Under the pieces are notes generated by a model. It did not search any database, was not told the DNA's origin, and saw only the letters and a program-made list of their open reading frames with translations. The position numbers and the translations under genes were made by a program. Positions 1-10,749 of a stretch of 20,000 bases of DNA are shown one piece after another. The stretch's first letter is position 1. Each line of letters begins with the position of its first letter. This DNA is from Chondrilla cf. caribensis. Lineage: Eukaryota > Porifera > Demospongiae > Chondrillida > Chondrillidae. The DNA is taken from assembly GCA_964020155.1 (NCBI GenBank), contig OZ026567.1, positions 4,667,940 through 4,687,939 of the forward strand, in the 5' to 3' direction.

Positions 1-586
1 ACAGATTTGTATATAATACCCATAGCAACATCAGACTTCAATATTCTTCTCTATTAGTCAGTGTGCAATAGGTTGTTGGTTATTGTGTACCGTAGCATCT
101 TGTGCAAACACGACCCTCTCAACAAGTCACACACCACACACACACACAAATGTACGTGTTAACAAGCTCAACAAACATGTGAACCATGCCCACTACAAGC
201 ATACACCCAATCTACGCAAGCTCCGACCACTTCTAATTGCCCCTCCCCTCTCTGTTCCAGTGTATAGCGGATCTATGCTGTATGACATGGTGAACATACC
301 AAGGAAATATTCTAATGAATTGTAATTAATTATTCTTTTTTGTTCACAGTATTAAAACTGTACAACTTTGATATTAACTTAGTTCTTTTTAACACAAAGA
401 CTTCTTCAAAACTTGCACCAAACTCCTTATTTGTGTATTAGTTACAATAATAAATGTTGTGTGGGTGAATAGGTGTGTACGTCTACGCCGACGCGGTGTG
501 TGGGCTGTGTGTGTGTGGGAGTGTGATGGTGTGTGTGCGTGTGTTGACCGCTAACATACCACTCTGAGGGCTATCGACAGGCGAGA
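1..586. other. Upstream/intergenic DNA
   Basis: No coding region is supported here. The open frame at 83-325 is low complexity (Thr/His/Asn-rich, partly from a CA run) and looks like no protein family. There is a short CA run near 131-148 and a TG-rich stretch at about 500-545, just before the first exon of the Ski/Sno gene. The last 100 bases probably hold its promoter and 5' UTR, but I see no convincing TATA box. Confidence 0.5.
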
Positions 587-2779
587 ATGGTGAGTTTTGT
601 GTGTTCTGTCGTCTTTCTTAGTTGGACTGTGTCGTGTTAGACGTTGTCCTCGGTTGCAGGCGGCTAGTTCTCCTACGAAGGATTCGTCACTGCCTTACCC
701 CGTTCTCATCAGTGAGTGCCTGCCTAAACTAGAAAACTGGCGCATTAAGGTTTGTAGTGGTGATTTTATTTGTTTCAACTTCTTTAGCTGTTAAAAGCGA
801 CGAGGAAGAAGATAAGGAAGAAGACTTGGGTACCAAGAGTCCGTCCAAGGATTCCACAATGGCCAATCAACATGGCGTTCATATCCACGTGGTCAGAGAG
901 AGCCATGGGACCAGTTTGTCTGGTATTAGTGGATTCGAGCGAAGAGACAACGGTTTAGAGTTGACTTCTAACGCCGGTAATACACCTTCTGCATCGTTGG
1001 TCAACCTCATGAGTGTTTCTAGCGCCAACCACCCTCCGTTCTCAGCTCCCGGTAAGATAGACGTCCCAATGTTGAGTAGCAACGACCGGTGCACACCGTC
1101 CCAGGCTCAGACTATGGGTAAGCAAGTCCTTGCTTTCATCGAAGCAGCAAGGAAGGATCCGAATTTCAAACTTCCTATGGAATTACAGTCAAGTTTTGAG
1201 ATTGTCCATCGTTGCTTGGGGGTGATATACGGGACCTTCTTTCTAAACATGTACTTCAAGGCCAATGCTCCTTGTCTCCTCTGCCACTCGTGCCACGGTG
1301 TCTACCCCCCGTCTCAGTTCATCCACCACCCGTGCCCGGGGATCCAGAGGCTGGATATTCCCCCTTGCAAGTCTCGTATGTGGAGGAGGTGCCTCATCCC
1401 CCTGGTGTCACCCAACATGGACAAGCTACAGCAGAAGCAGCGGTGGAAGTATGTCCTGGAGAAGTTCTCCCACGCTCAAACAGGCATCAACCGGAGGAGT
1501 GTGTCCGTGATGGGACCAGTGCTCGACATGCCCGAGCTGAAGAGAGGGAGGTTTGTAGCATCACCAGGAAGAGAAGAAGATGAATCGCAAGTGAGTAGTG
1601 TGTGTCACTGCAGCTACTGCCACATAGCAGCACCAGCAGCACCATCAGCACCATCAGCACCATCATCAGCACCATCATCAGCACCATCATCAGCACCCTT
1701 ATCATCAGTGGCAGCACCATAGTCAGCACCACTAGCAGCACCACCTCCACCAGCAGCACCTGTGCAGCACTGGTGACAGCAGTGGGAGTACAGTTGGTTC
1801 ATCATCAGGTCCATGACCACTGTCACCATTGCTGTCTGGGCAATTCTCACCATCTTGTGCACCACCACACCATCACTAACTGTCACCGTCATCATCACCC
1901 TTATTCCCACCCTCACCATCACCCTCACTGTCATCATCCCAACTCTTTTCACTGTAGAGCAACAACGTATCCAACTCACTACCCACTGAAGGAGACCACC
2001 AAACCGGAGATAGAGTGGTACACCTGCTGGACACTGATGTAGGCTCTTGTGTGCTTTACCTATCAAATAATACGTGATGGGATCACTTCCTCCCTCCCTT
2101 CCCGTAGGACATGGATGATGGAGACAGTGATGAGATCAACGAGGACTCAAACCCGTCCCCAGTGGAGATGAGTGTCCCTCAATCAGTTGTGCCCTCCAAT
2201 GGTTGGATGACTTCTGGTCCTCACCAAGTTACCGCGACGATACCCATGTCAACCACACTCATAGCAACCACATCGGCACCTTTCACACAAGTACCCCTAG
2301 GGTCCACCTCCGTCATGCCTGTGGTGACAGCAATCCCAGCACCTCTCACAGTCACCACAACAACACCTACAGAACCAAAGAACATCTTTGATACCACTGT
2401 CCCTTATACTTCGCCTGCATCTTCTGCTGTCTGCCTGGCAGAGAACCTGTTACACACTGTGAGAAGATTGGAGAGTGAGCTGGCTTCAGCACAGGCAAAG
2501 CTGAAGGTTGCAGAACAACAGTTGAAGGAGCTTCCGTCTGAAAGTGAGCGGAGGTTTCCCATAGGTGTCATACTCAGTAGGTCTTCTGTGTGTCCTGTAG
2601 TTAACCTGTACGCCCCATCTCCAGGTGCTATGAGAGTGCAGTTATCTGAAGCCCTGGCTGCTCAGCAGAAACTGAGGATTGACAGAGATGTGGCTCTCCA
2701 GCGGTGCAAGATAGCAGATGAGAGATCCAACCGACTGGAGTCCCAACTCAGGGAACTGAAGATACTCCACAGTAAGTAA
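587..2779 (+). CDS. SKI: Ski/Sno-family transcriptional co-repressor
   Basis: Proposed exons: 587-589 (only the ATG, then GTGAGT), 660-753, 788-1590, 2108-2543 and 2625-2779, giving 496 residues in one frame. In known animals Ski and SnoN are nuclear co-repressors that bind SMAD4 and silence TGF-beta targets. The key evidence is residues about 169-270, which match the zinc-containing SMAD4-binding (SAND-like) domain: a CLLCHSC cluster from Cys195, then VYPPSQF and a His, a later Cys and Trp, and a basic end (GINRR). Residues 412-496 form a leucine/glutamate-rich coiled coil, as in Ski. An acidic stretch lies near residues 36-45, and a Thr/Pro/Val-rich linker at 320-400. The N-terminal Dachshund-homology domain of Ski/SnoN is not recognisable. 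The 753/788 junction needs a 34-nt intron; otherwise translation could start at the ATG at 859. A strong GTAAGT at 2772 overlaps the end, so a longer isoform is possible. The SKI rather than SKIL or SKOR assignment is uncertain. Confidence 0.72.
1591..2107 (+). repeat. CAC/CATCA-rich repeat inside Ski-gene intron 3
   Basis: This intron has a GTGAGT donor and a CCCGTAG acceptor. It carries tandem AGCACCATCA/AGCAGCACC units at about 1627-1760, grading into CACCATC-rich DNA to about 1950. The repeat leaves long open frames on both strands (Ser/Thr-rich and Val/Leu/Met-rich). These are composition artefacts, not genes. The flanking exons join cleanly in phase 0 (ESQ to DMDDGD). Confidence 0.8.
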
Positions 2780-3001
2780 CTGTGGTATGTGTAGTGGTGG
2801 TCATGTCATACCCTTGTCTATTGCTAGTTGCTTATTTTGCTGTCTAGGTCAATTTGGAGCAAAGCTGTCTAATATTTAGCATTAATTTTAATCCATTGCA
2901 TTCAGACACTTCTTTTAATGATTGATTATTACAAATTATCAAGTTTTGGCTTTGAACTGTATGTACCTCACGTGCTTCATGTTATCTATTGGAGTATTAC
3001 C
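2780..3001. other. Ski-AKAP14 intergenic gap
   Basis: This is 222 bases of A/T-rich DNA between two genes on the same strand. It must hold the Ski 3' UTR and the AKAP14 promoter and 5' UTR. I see no canonical AATAAA. Confidence 0.5.
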
Positions 3002-4070
3002 ATGGAAACATATAAAATGGCCGCTTATAGTCTGGAGAAGTATGCACAAGAGTTGATAGACGAAGTTATAAAAGTATCCATAAACCGACTTTCCAGTTAT
3101 GAAGATAATTTGATTAAGGTTGAAGAAAAAGAGAATATTTCGTGGCCTTCCGTTAAAGACTTCAGCTGGGAAACTGGTTTGAAGAGTGTTGAAGAATTCA
3201 TCAATAAATGGGAAGTTAGCGACAGGTGGAAGTACTGTATCGACTTTTTGGGACAGAAAGAACAGAAGTACAAATATCGTGTTGTATGGAGCATCCCAAC
3301 TAGACGGAAACCCGTGCCCAGAGCTACTGCTTCGGTTTACTTCACTCTGGTTGCCGTCAGTGAGGTCAGGCGCCCTCAATACAGCTATCCGCCTTCATTA
3401 TAGATTGAAGTGACTATGCCTGTGTCACATGTTGGAACTTGTGTGTGTATCTGTTACTGCGTGTCCAACAATACCCTTTATATTCACGTTCCTTCTACAG
3501 TTGGCAGCAGTTCTGGTATTCTACGTGTTTGAGGGACAGCGACTGGTTCACAGGTATGTGTGTTTGTGTGCAGGCTGCATGGAGACACTCACACTCTGAG
3601 CACGAGGCTATGGTCTGTGATCCAATGAAGGATCTCTCCCAGTACACGCCTCCTTGGTGATGTGCACCCGATGAGTGTTCTAGTAGCAGAATTAAAGTAT
3701 CATGATACACTCTTGATGTCACGTTACAGTACTCCAAGTATGGTCACACCCAGTGACTCCTGACACTGCCACATACGCACCTCTGTTATGTAGCACACTC
3801 ACTGAATTACAGATGACACACCAATGGAGTATGTAGTTATATACGTATGACCAAATGATTACTGATCCCAACCACCACCAACTTTCTGTGTGTACACACG
3901 TGTGCATGTGTGTCTTTGGCCAACAAAGAGACATACTATTGTGGTCTGTGCTTGAATATTGTACAAATTCCTTCTCTGTTGTTAGGCCAGGTGAGTCCAA
4001 GTTCAGGGAAGAATGGCTTCAGGACATTTTGGACAGCAAAAGTGTTATTTTGAACTCAATTCAACTATAG
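3002..4070 (+). CDS. AKAP14: A-kinase anchoring protein 14 (AKAP28) homologue
   Basis: Proposed exons: 3002-3364, 3501-3553 and 3986-4070, giving 166 residues; human AKAP14 is about 200. In mammals AKAP14 tethers protein kinase A to the axoneme of motile cilia. An N-terminal amphipathic helix (residues about 10-30, YAQELIDEVIKVSINRL) fits a PKA regulatory-subunit-binding helix and aligns with the human one. The next stretch, W-x-V-x-DFSWETGLKSVEEF, aligns with the human GLKQIDEYF region. The last two exons encode EGQRLVHRPGESKFREEW, nearly the human LVHRPG-x-x-x-FRE-x-W. The 3364/3501 junction uses GAG|GTCAGG and TTCTACAG in phase 0; a GTGAGG donor at 3360 with an acceptor at 3507 is a close alternative. 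Exon 2 to 3 (CACAG|GTATGT to TTGTTAG) is unambiguous. A second ATG at 3017 has a better context (AAAATGGCC) and could be the real start. A poly(A) signal follows at 4139. Confidence 0.82.
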
Positions 4071-4138
4071 CCAAGAGTATGCAGCGATTATCTGTGACTT
4101 GTAATGTCTGGATCATGTCAGATTCACTATAAAACTGT

Positions 4139-4144
4139 AATAAA
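4139..4144 (+). promoter_or_regulatory. Poly(A) signal AATAAA for AKAP14
   Basis: A perfect AATAAA lies 69 bases past the AKAP14 stop codon. This supports the gene ending at 4070. Confidence 0.6.
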
Positions 4145-4782
4145 CACACGTGTACACCTAACGTGCATAACTTGTGTTATCTACCATCAAAAGTCGACAA
4201 TCAAAGTAAGGTCTCTCTACATGAAAGTTGTGATGGGTACCTAGGCACAAGTTGCACTATAGTCTTGGGATATACATACGTGATCTTTGGATGTCGGAAT
4301 CAGAAGAGCTTGAAGCTGGGTTATCACTTGATGGATTTGGGATGGGAATTGGTTACCCTTGTTAATCTTTATGCATACTGTTTCCTGGAACAGCGAACTC
4401 ATCAGTCCATAATGAAAGACTTAACTAGTCGGTGATAGGTGGCAAGTTGAGTGCGCTGGAGTGAGTCGAACAACAGATAGACATTTGTGTGGCTCAGTTA
4501 TAGCAGCGTTCCGCATACAAGGATTGAAGCTCATTATGAATTAGTACATGTATGATGGCTATCAAAAAAATATGACTACAGACAATGAAAATATACACTC
4601 ATTTGAAGTAATTTATAATTACTCAACAAACCATCTGGGTGCATCCTTCTGCATGTAAGTGCATGCGCACACACGTGTGCATGTGTATATACATTGAAAG
4701 AATTACACACTAACAATTGAATAAAATAATTGTTCTGAAGAATCGCTTGGTGCACAAAAACAAAAACAATAATAAATTAAAG
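4145..4782. other. AKAP14/NCK convergent 3' region
   Basis: This A/T-rich stretch lies between the end of AKAP14 (+) and the end of NCK (-). The open frame at 4163-4435 shows no known family motif or splice support. A CATGCGCACACACGTGTGCATG inverted run sits near 4662-4683. The NCK 3' UTR must lie here, but I see no AATAAA on its strand. Confidence 0.5.
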
Positions 4783-5533
4783 TCAATGAGCTACTCCATC
4801 AGTAAGGTATACTTTGCCCCCTGGGGGAGTGTAAATGGGAGCCTTACGATAGTGTTCGATCAGTGTGTACATAGAGTCAAACTTTCTGTTTCCGATTCCA
4901 TACCGATTGTCATCACCAATTTGAACTCGAAAATGTTTGATACAGTCCGGAGCTTTCACAGATACTGAAAAATCACCAGGCTAAATAGGAGAGATTTAAA
5001 TGATAATATGTGATAAGAACATGTAATACAATGTATATGTGTGTGTGAGAGAGAGAAAGCGAGTATGTGTGGTAGTGTGTGGGTGGCTGTGGGAGTATGT
5101 GGTTATGAGGTGAGACTATGTGTGGGTGAGTTTGTGGGTGTGTTTGTGGGGGGAGTTTGTGGGTGGCTGTGGGAGTATGTGGTTATGAGGTGAGACTGTG
5201 TGTGGGTGTGTTTGTGGGGGAGTTTGTGGGTGGTTGTAGGGGTGTGGGTATGGCTGTGTGGGTTGTTGTAGGGGTGTGGGTATGGCTGTGTGGGTTGTTG
5301 TGACACAGATCACAACTATGCTTGAAGTACGTATGTACATGACTAGAACAACATAAATGGAGCAGAGGAAGATAAACACAGTCCACAGAATAGCAGGGAT
5401 AGCTACCTTGTTATTTGAAGTAATGTGCCCACTTTAAAGGTATCCCCCCATCACTTAAATGGTCACAAAGTCATGCATACTTAAGTTATAGGATAGATTC
5501 AATCATGCACGTATATGTATAAACATGTGCACT

Positions 5534-5600
<67 letters not shown>

Positions 5601-5736
5601 GACACACACACACACACACCTGACACACACACACACACACCTGACACACACACACACACACCTGACACACACCTGACACAGGGACACACACACATGCACA
5701 CACACACACACACCTGACACAGGGACACACACACCT

Positions 5737-5803
<67 letters not shown>

Positions 5804-7003
5804 GACACAGGGACACACACAGACAGACATGACAAATACCATCAAACCACAGCACATTAGCCCATTAATGGAATCAAGGTCATTATTTATACCAAATTGT
5901 CACACAACAATAGGGTGCTTAAGCGAAGACAGGTGACAAACACATGCCTGCATGAGTAAGCTACACATTAGTAATTTCCCATACATTTGAACATGTTGTT
6001 ATGGTAATAAAGTTACCCCAGTAACCACTTTCAAAACAGAAATGTCAAAGTTAACTAGTAGGAAGCAGGTGAGGGAGCACCACACGTGGGAGTGGGAATG
6101 ACCAAGATGTAAAGTGGGTGTTATGACTACTTTAAGTACTTCCATTTAGAGCGACGTACAAGACAAGACCTTTCATCACTGGCTAGAGTGTCACCTCACC
6201 TTGGTCTCACTGGCTCGTACCAAGAACTGACCATTCCTTGCATTTCGTTGTAAAATGTTCTCCGCGTGTCCACGTGACATTTTCCCATGATACCAACTTT
6301 CACTGCAAAATGGATAGCGTTCATCACTGCCATTGCTGTTCGCAGCAGGGGGAGAGAGTGTCGACGGACTAGCACCTTCTTCTACTATCTCCACGTAGTT
6401 CCTGGGGATCAGGCCGGTGGAAGTGGACCCCTGCTTCCTAGCCTCCCACCAATCAGGGTCCTCGGCGGGTTGGTCTATTATTTCCATGATTTCTCCTTTG
6501 GAGAACCGAAGCTCCTCCGGATTGCCCGAGTTGAAGGCATACTTGGCAATGACCCGGCAGACTATCGCGCAGCTGTCCCTCGAGGGCGGGGGAGAAGAGG
6601 AGATTTCTCTGTCTTCTACGTAATTCGCCGGAAACCAGCCCTCCCTTCCTCCGACCCTACCTCGCCACCACCCGTCTCCTTCCTTCTCCAGGACTTCGAC
6701 AATGTCGCCCTTCTGAATGTCAAGTTCGTCGTCTCTCGAGGCTCGATAAGCGAACTTCGCAACTGCCTGCGTACTAGAGCTGCTCGTCATCGGTGCGGTC
6801 CTCGTGTTATCCTGGTTAGCCGGGTCACTGTACAGCACCTCCTCAAGATAGTCTTTAGGCACCAGTCCCGAGTCGCCTCTAGTATTTCTAACAATCCACC
6901 ACGATGGGTCGTCCGTAGAAACGAACACAACTATTTCTCCCTTTTTTAGATTCAACTCGTCTCCATTACGACTAATAAAGTCGAATTTGGCCTTATATGA
7001 CAT
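4783..7003 (-). CDS. NCK: NCK SH3-SH3-SH3-SH2 adaptor protein
   Basis: Two exons on the minus strand, 7003-6200 and 4980-4783, encode 333 residues (human NCK1/2 are about 377-380). NCK is a cytoplasmic adaptor: its SH2 domain binds phosphotyrosine on activated receptors, and its SH3 domains recruit proline-rich actin regulators such as WASP/PAK-type partners. SH3-1 spans residues 2-56 (WW at the specificity position, then P-x-x-Y), SH3-2 80-131 (GDGWWRGR ... FPANYVED) and SH3-3 149-209 (DWWEARKQG ... IPRNYVE). The SH2 domain spans about 237-333, with WYHGKMSR, the phosphotyrosine-binding FLVRASE (Arg263), HFRVQIGD and LIEHYRKAPIY. The junction falls in the SH2 domain, AAG|GTGAGG to TTTAG|CCT in phase 0, and restores SETK-PGDFSVSV as in NCK. 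The first in-frame ATG is at 7003 and begins SH3-1 at once, as in human NCK. The frame is open upstream to 7084, but only from a GTG. Confidence 0.95.
5041..5292. repeat. Imperfect G/T-rich tandem repeats in NCK intron
   Basis: The plus strand carries repeated GTGGGTGGCTGTGGGAGTATG, GGTTATGAGGTGAGACT and GTTGTAGGGGTGTGGGTATG blocks. The minus-strand open frames (His/Pro/Thr-rich) are repeat translations. The transcribed strand sense is C/A-rich. Confidence 0.85.
5537..5816. repeat. Interrupted (CA)n microsatellite in NCK intron
   Basis: Two long CA tracts (about 5537-5599 and 5738-5801) flank shorter CA blocks separated by CTGACACA and GACACAGGGACA spacers. In the NCK sense strand this is (TG)n. 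Minus-strand Cys/Val open frames here are artefacts. Confidence 0.95.
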
Positions 7004-7126
7004 GACTTCCGAAGAAATGCCGTAAGTGAACGCCGGGTGCTCGCGATTCAAAGGCTGCCCTAAACTATTTCGGGGCACGCCCACTCGAAATAATTGAGGA
7101 GCCCACTCTCGGAATCCCCCAGCAAA
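7004..7126. promoter_or_regulatory. Head-to-head NCK/MED14 promoter and 5' leaders
   Basis: Only 123 bases separate the NCK ATG (7003, minus) from the MED14 ATG (7127, plus). Both 5' UTRs, and probably a shared bidirectional promoter, must fit here or overlap the neighbouring coding sequence. No TATA box is seen. Confidence 0.6.
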
Positions 7127-7354
7127 ATGGCCACAATACCGCTGGCGACTTTATTGGATTTTCTCGTACAGAAGAGCTACCACGACTTGACCGTCATGGC
7201 TGAACTGTTAGTTGATTGAAGTGTTGTACGATAAAGAGTGTTTTGTTATCACATTTAGCTGTTTATGTAGGCTTCCGAGAAAGTCCGATATAGACAGGTG
7301 AGGACGGTACAGAGCCGTAGTTCAGTAATATACGATATGACGCCAATTGCCGCT

Positions 7355-7419
<65 letters not shown>

Positions 7420-7421
7420 TG

Positions 7422-7463
<42 letters not shown>

Positions 7464-7465
7464 TG

Positions 7466-7499
<34 letters not shown>

Positions 7500-7501
7500 T
7501 G

Positions 7502-7555
<54 letters not shown>

Positions 7556-8029
7556 TGTGTGTGTGTCATCATGATGTTTGTACTCTTCAGGAAGATAGAG
7601 ATTGTACAGTATGCAAAGCGAACCAGGTTACTCTTCATTCGATTATTGGCTTTGGTGAAATGGGCGTCCACGGCCGAGAGCCTGAAGAAGTGTGCTGTGA
7701 GTAGACACACCCACGACACACCTCCCTTGGTCTATGTACTGTATTGTATGTGAATCAGTGCACATTGTGTGCATGCATCTAATAGTGATAGTTACCATGG
7801 CAATCACTATCATGGGAAAATAAAATTGGCTTCCTCTGTGGGCAATGGCTATTCCCACAACATGTGTTTTCGTGATAGTACATGTTTTTTTCTTGACAAG
7901 ATGGTGTCTGAAGGTGTGGATAAGCAAGCCCAGTTGTTTGTGGACACTGCTGATCAGCTGGCTGTACTAGCTAGGGACACACTGACACAAGCTTGGTAAA
8001 CTACGCATAGCAATGTTGACGTGACACAT

Positions 8030-8077
<48 letters not shown>

Positions 8078-10006
8078 ACACAGACTTCTCTTGTATTTCA
8101 CTCATTCTCTGCAGTCTACCAAACTTCGGCTTAGCTAGTGCAATTGATGTATTATCAACAGGGTTTTACCCACGACTACCAACATGTATAAGGACACGTA
8201 CAGTACCTCCTGGTCCACTGAGCAATGAGGAGAACCTCAAAATCTGTGGTATATTGGAGGACATCATTCGCAAACGTCTCATTGCCCAGCCCCTTCCTTC
8301 GGGTGTTCCCCACCATATCAGCATCATGAAGGGGCGGGCTGTGGTGGTGGTCCCCAACGAGTTCAAAGTGGTGCTGACCCTCCTTGGTGATGATCCCACC
8401 CTTCCCTGGAGGCTGCTCGATCTTGAGATCCTCACCCGCAGGCTGGTTTCAGGTGAGGAGACACCCGGTTGACTCCAGTCGGTGGATGGTAGTTCCACTG
8501 CTTTTTTCCTACCTTCTCAGGGGAACCTCCACTGGTGCACACACTTCAGAAGGAAGGGCTACACCAGCTGGTCCAGTCCAGGCTGTTTGCTCCTCTGTCT
8601 CCTCTGGTAGACATGTACAATACTCTACGTATCCACATTCAAGATATATTAAGTAGCATTTGTCTATCTGTCTATTTGTCTGCTGTCTGTGTGTCTGCCT
8701 GTCATTTGTCTGTCTGTCTGTCTGTCTATTTGTCTGCTGTCTGTGTGTCTGCCTGTCGTTTGTCTGTCTGTCTGTCTGTCTATTTGTCTGCTGTCTGTGT
8801 GTCTGCCTGTTGTTTGTTTGTTTGTCTGTCTGTGTGTCTGTTTCCCATCTGTCTATGAGCCTTGACAACCTCCAGACACATTTTGTCTCAGTCTGTGGTT
8901 GGATGTTCTTCATAGTCAGTGTCTACAGTATGCTAGGGACATTTCTGGTGGACACACCCATATTGAGGAGTATAACCCTGGAGTGTCATTGAAGATATGT
9001 TACTGGAAACCACTCATAACACCCCAGTCAATTTTCCTCATGCACCACTCAGAAGGTGTGTGTGGGTGTGCTTGTGTGCCCAGTTTCCATATACCATCTA
9101 CCCCATATTCATCCCCAGTTCACAGCGGTCCACCATCTACCCCATATTCACCCCCAGTTCACAGCGGTCCACCATCTACCCCATATTCACCCCCAGTTCA
9201 CAGCGGTCCACCATCTACCCCATATTCACCCCCAGTTCACAGCGGTCCACCATCTACCCCATATTCACCCCCAGTTCTACCATCTATGTAGCTCTTGACT
9301 CTTCTGTGCTCATATTGTAGGTACTGTGTATCCTAAACTAACTGTATCACTGTCTTCCAGTGGAGACAGCCCCTCTTCCCTCATTCTGGACCACAGCCCT
9401 CCACTGCCAGTTGAGATAATGTCGGAGATAAAGATAGAAAAGATCGGGCCGTCATTTCAGAATTTACTGAATAGTTGTATACAAGCCAATGTAAAGAGTA
9501 AAGTAGAGGTGTGTGTGTGTGTGTGGGTGGGCGGGTGCTTGAGGGTGTGCATGTACGTACATACGTATGTAAACACCTGTTCTATCATTCTGTCTGCATT
9601 GCCTGTACCACAGAACCTGTTATTGTCCTTGAGGGGCACTCCTTTCGAGTCCAAAGGTTTGACTGCAATACAAATCGCCGAGTGTTGGTTTTAGTGTAGT
9701 GTTTTGTTTGTTTAGTGACTCGATTTGGTCCGCCCCATGGGCTGAGGGTGGAGCTGGACGTGGGCGGTCAGAACTGTATGGTCAGCATCGACAGTCGAGT
9801 GGGGACTGTACTCCTCACCATAGAGCCACATTGTAGGCAAGGTGAGTGGAGGGGTGGTGGTGGAGGGTTGGTGAGTGGAGGGTTGGTGAGTGGGGGTTAT
9901 TGAGTGGGGATTGGTGAGTGGAGGGTTGGTGAGTGGAGGGTTGGTGAGTGGAGGGGTTGGTGACTGGAGGGGCTGGTGAGTGGAGGGGTTGGTATACATG
10001 CATGCA

Positions 10007-10043
<37 letters not shown>

Positions 10044-10697
10044 ATACATTTGGGCATGTCCGTACATATGTGTGCACATTCTTATATGTGCTTGTTCATG
10101 TGTGCACGCATGTGTGCATACATGTGTACGTATGTGCATTCATGTGTGTACATATGTAGTTTGGTGTACATTTGATACAGTGATCTCCACTCTGGAGGAG
10201 ATAGAACGCGATGTAACCTTGAATGGTAGTAAGTTACCTGAAAGCCTCCAGAAATTGAGACTAACCCTCAGTCATTGGCATATCTGTAATGTGGCGGACA
10301 ATCAGGGACTCACTCACTCCTCCCAACTCCCCATGGTCACGCCCCCTGCCGGTATCCCTCCTCATAGTGTGTACATCAAGCACTCGCTCATTGACGGTGT
10401 CTATATAGTGAGTTGACTGTGAGTTTACCCTCCCATGTGGTCCCTGCCCACCAAGCCCCTCCCACCAGGTGGTCGCACCCGTACACAAGTCAGATCGGTG
10501 GACCCTTGACTACAGATACTTTTACATGTGGATGACCGAGGCATCATCGGTTTCTGTTTCCATGGGAACAATGACGTCCCTGCCATCACTGTTGCAGTCC
10601 ATCCATCACCTGGTTGAAGTTGACATCAGAAACTTCATTCTAACCAAGCTGGGTCGAGTGCCTCTCTCCTCCAGGGGAGTCCTGCTGAAGAGAAATG

Positions 10698-10749
<52 letters not shown>

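Noticed and set aside
1602..2066. Ser/Thr- and His-rich open frames on both strands
   Set aside because: They come from the CAC/CATCA repeat in a Ski-gene intron with good splice sites at each end.
3330..3553. Membrane-spanning segment in the gene at 3002-4070
   Set aside because: The joined hydrophobic stretch looked like a transmembrane helix, but alignment to AKAP14 shows it as beta-strand sequence of a soluble protein.
4163..4435. 90-residue plus-strand open frame
   Set aside because: No family motif, no splice partners and no supporting context; it lies after the AKAP14 poly(A) signal.
4717..4968. 83-residue plus-strand open frame
   Set aside because: Antisense shadow of the NCK SH2 exon (4783-4980).
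5103..5857. His/Thr/Pro and Cys/Val open frames on the minus strand
   Set aside because: Translations of G/T and CA repeats inside the NCK intron.
6287..6949. 220-residue plus-strand open frame
   Set aside because: Antisense of the NCK SH3 exon, whose minus-strand protein has three clear SH3 domains.
7004..7084. N-terminal extension of NCK from 7084
   Set aside because: The codon at 7084 is GTG, not ATG; the first in-frame ATG is at 7003, right at SH3-1.
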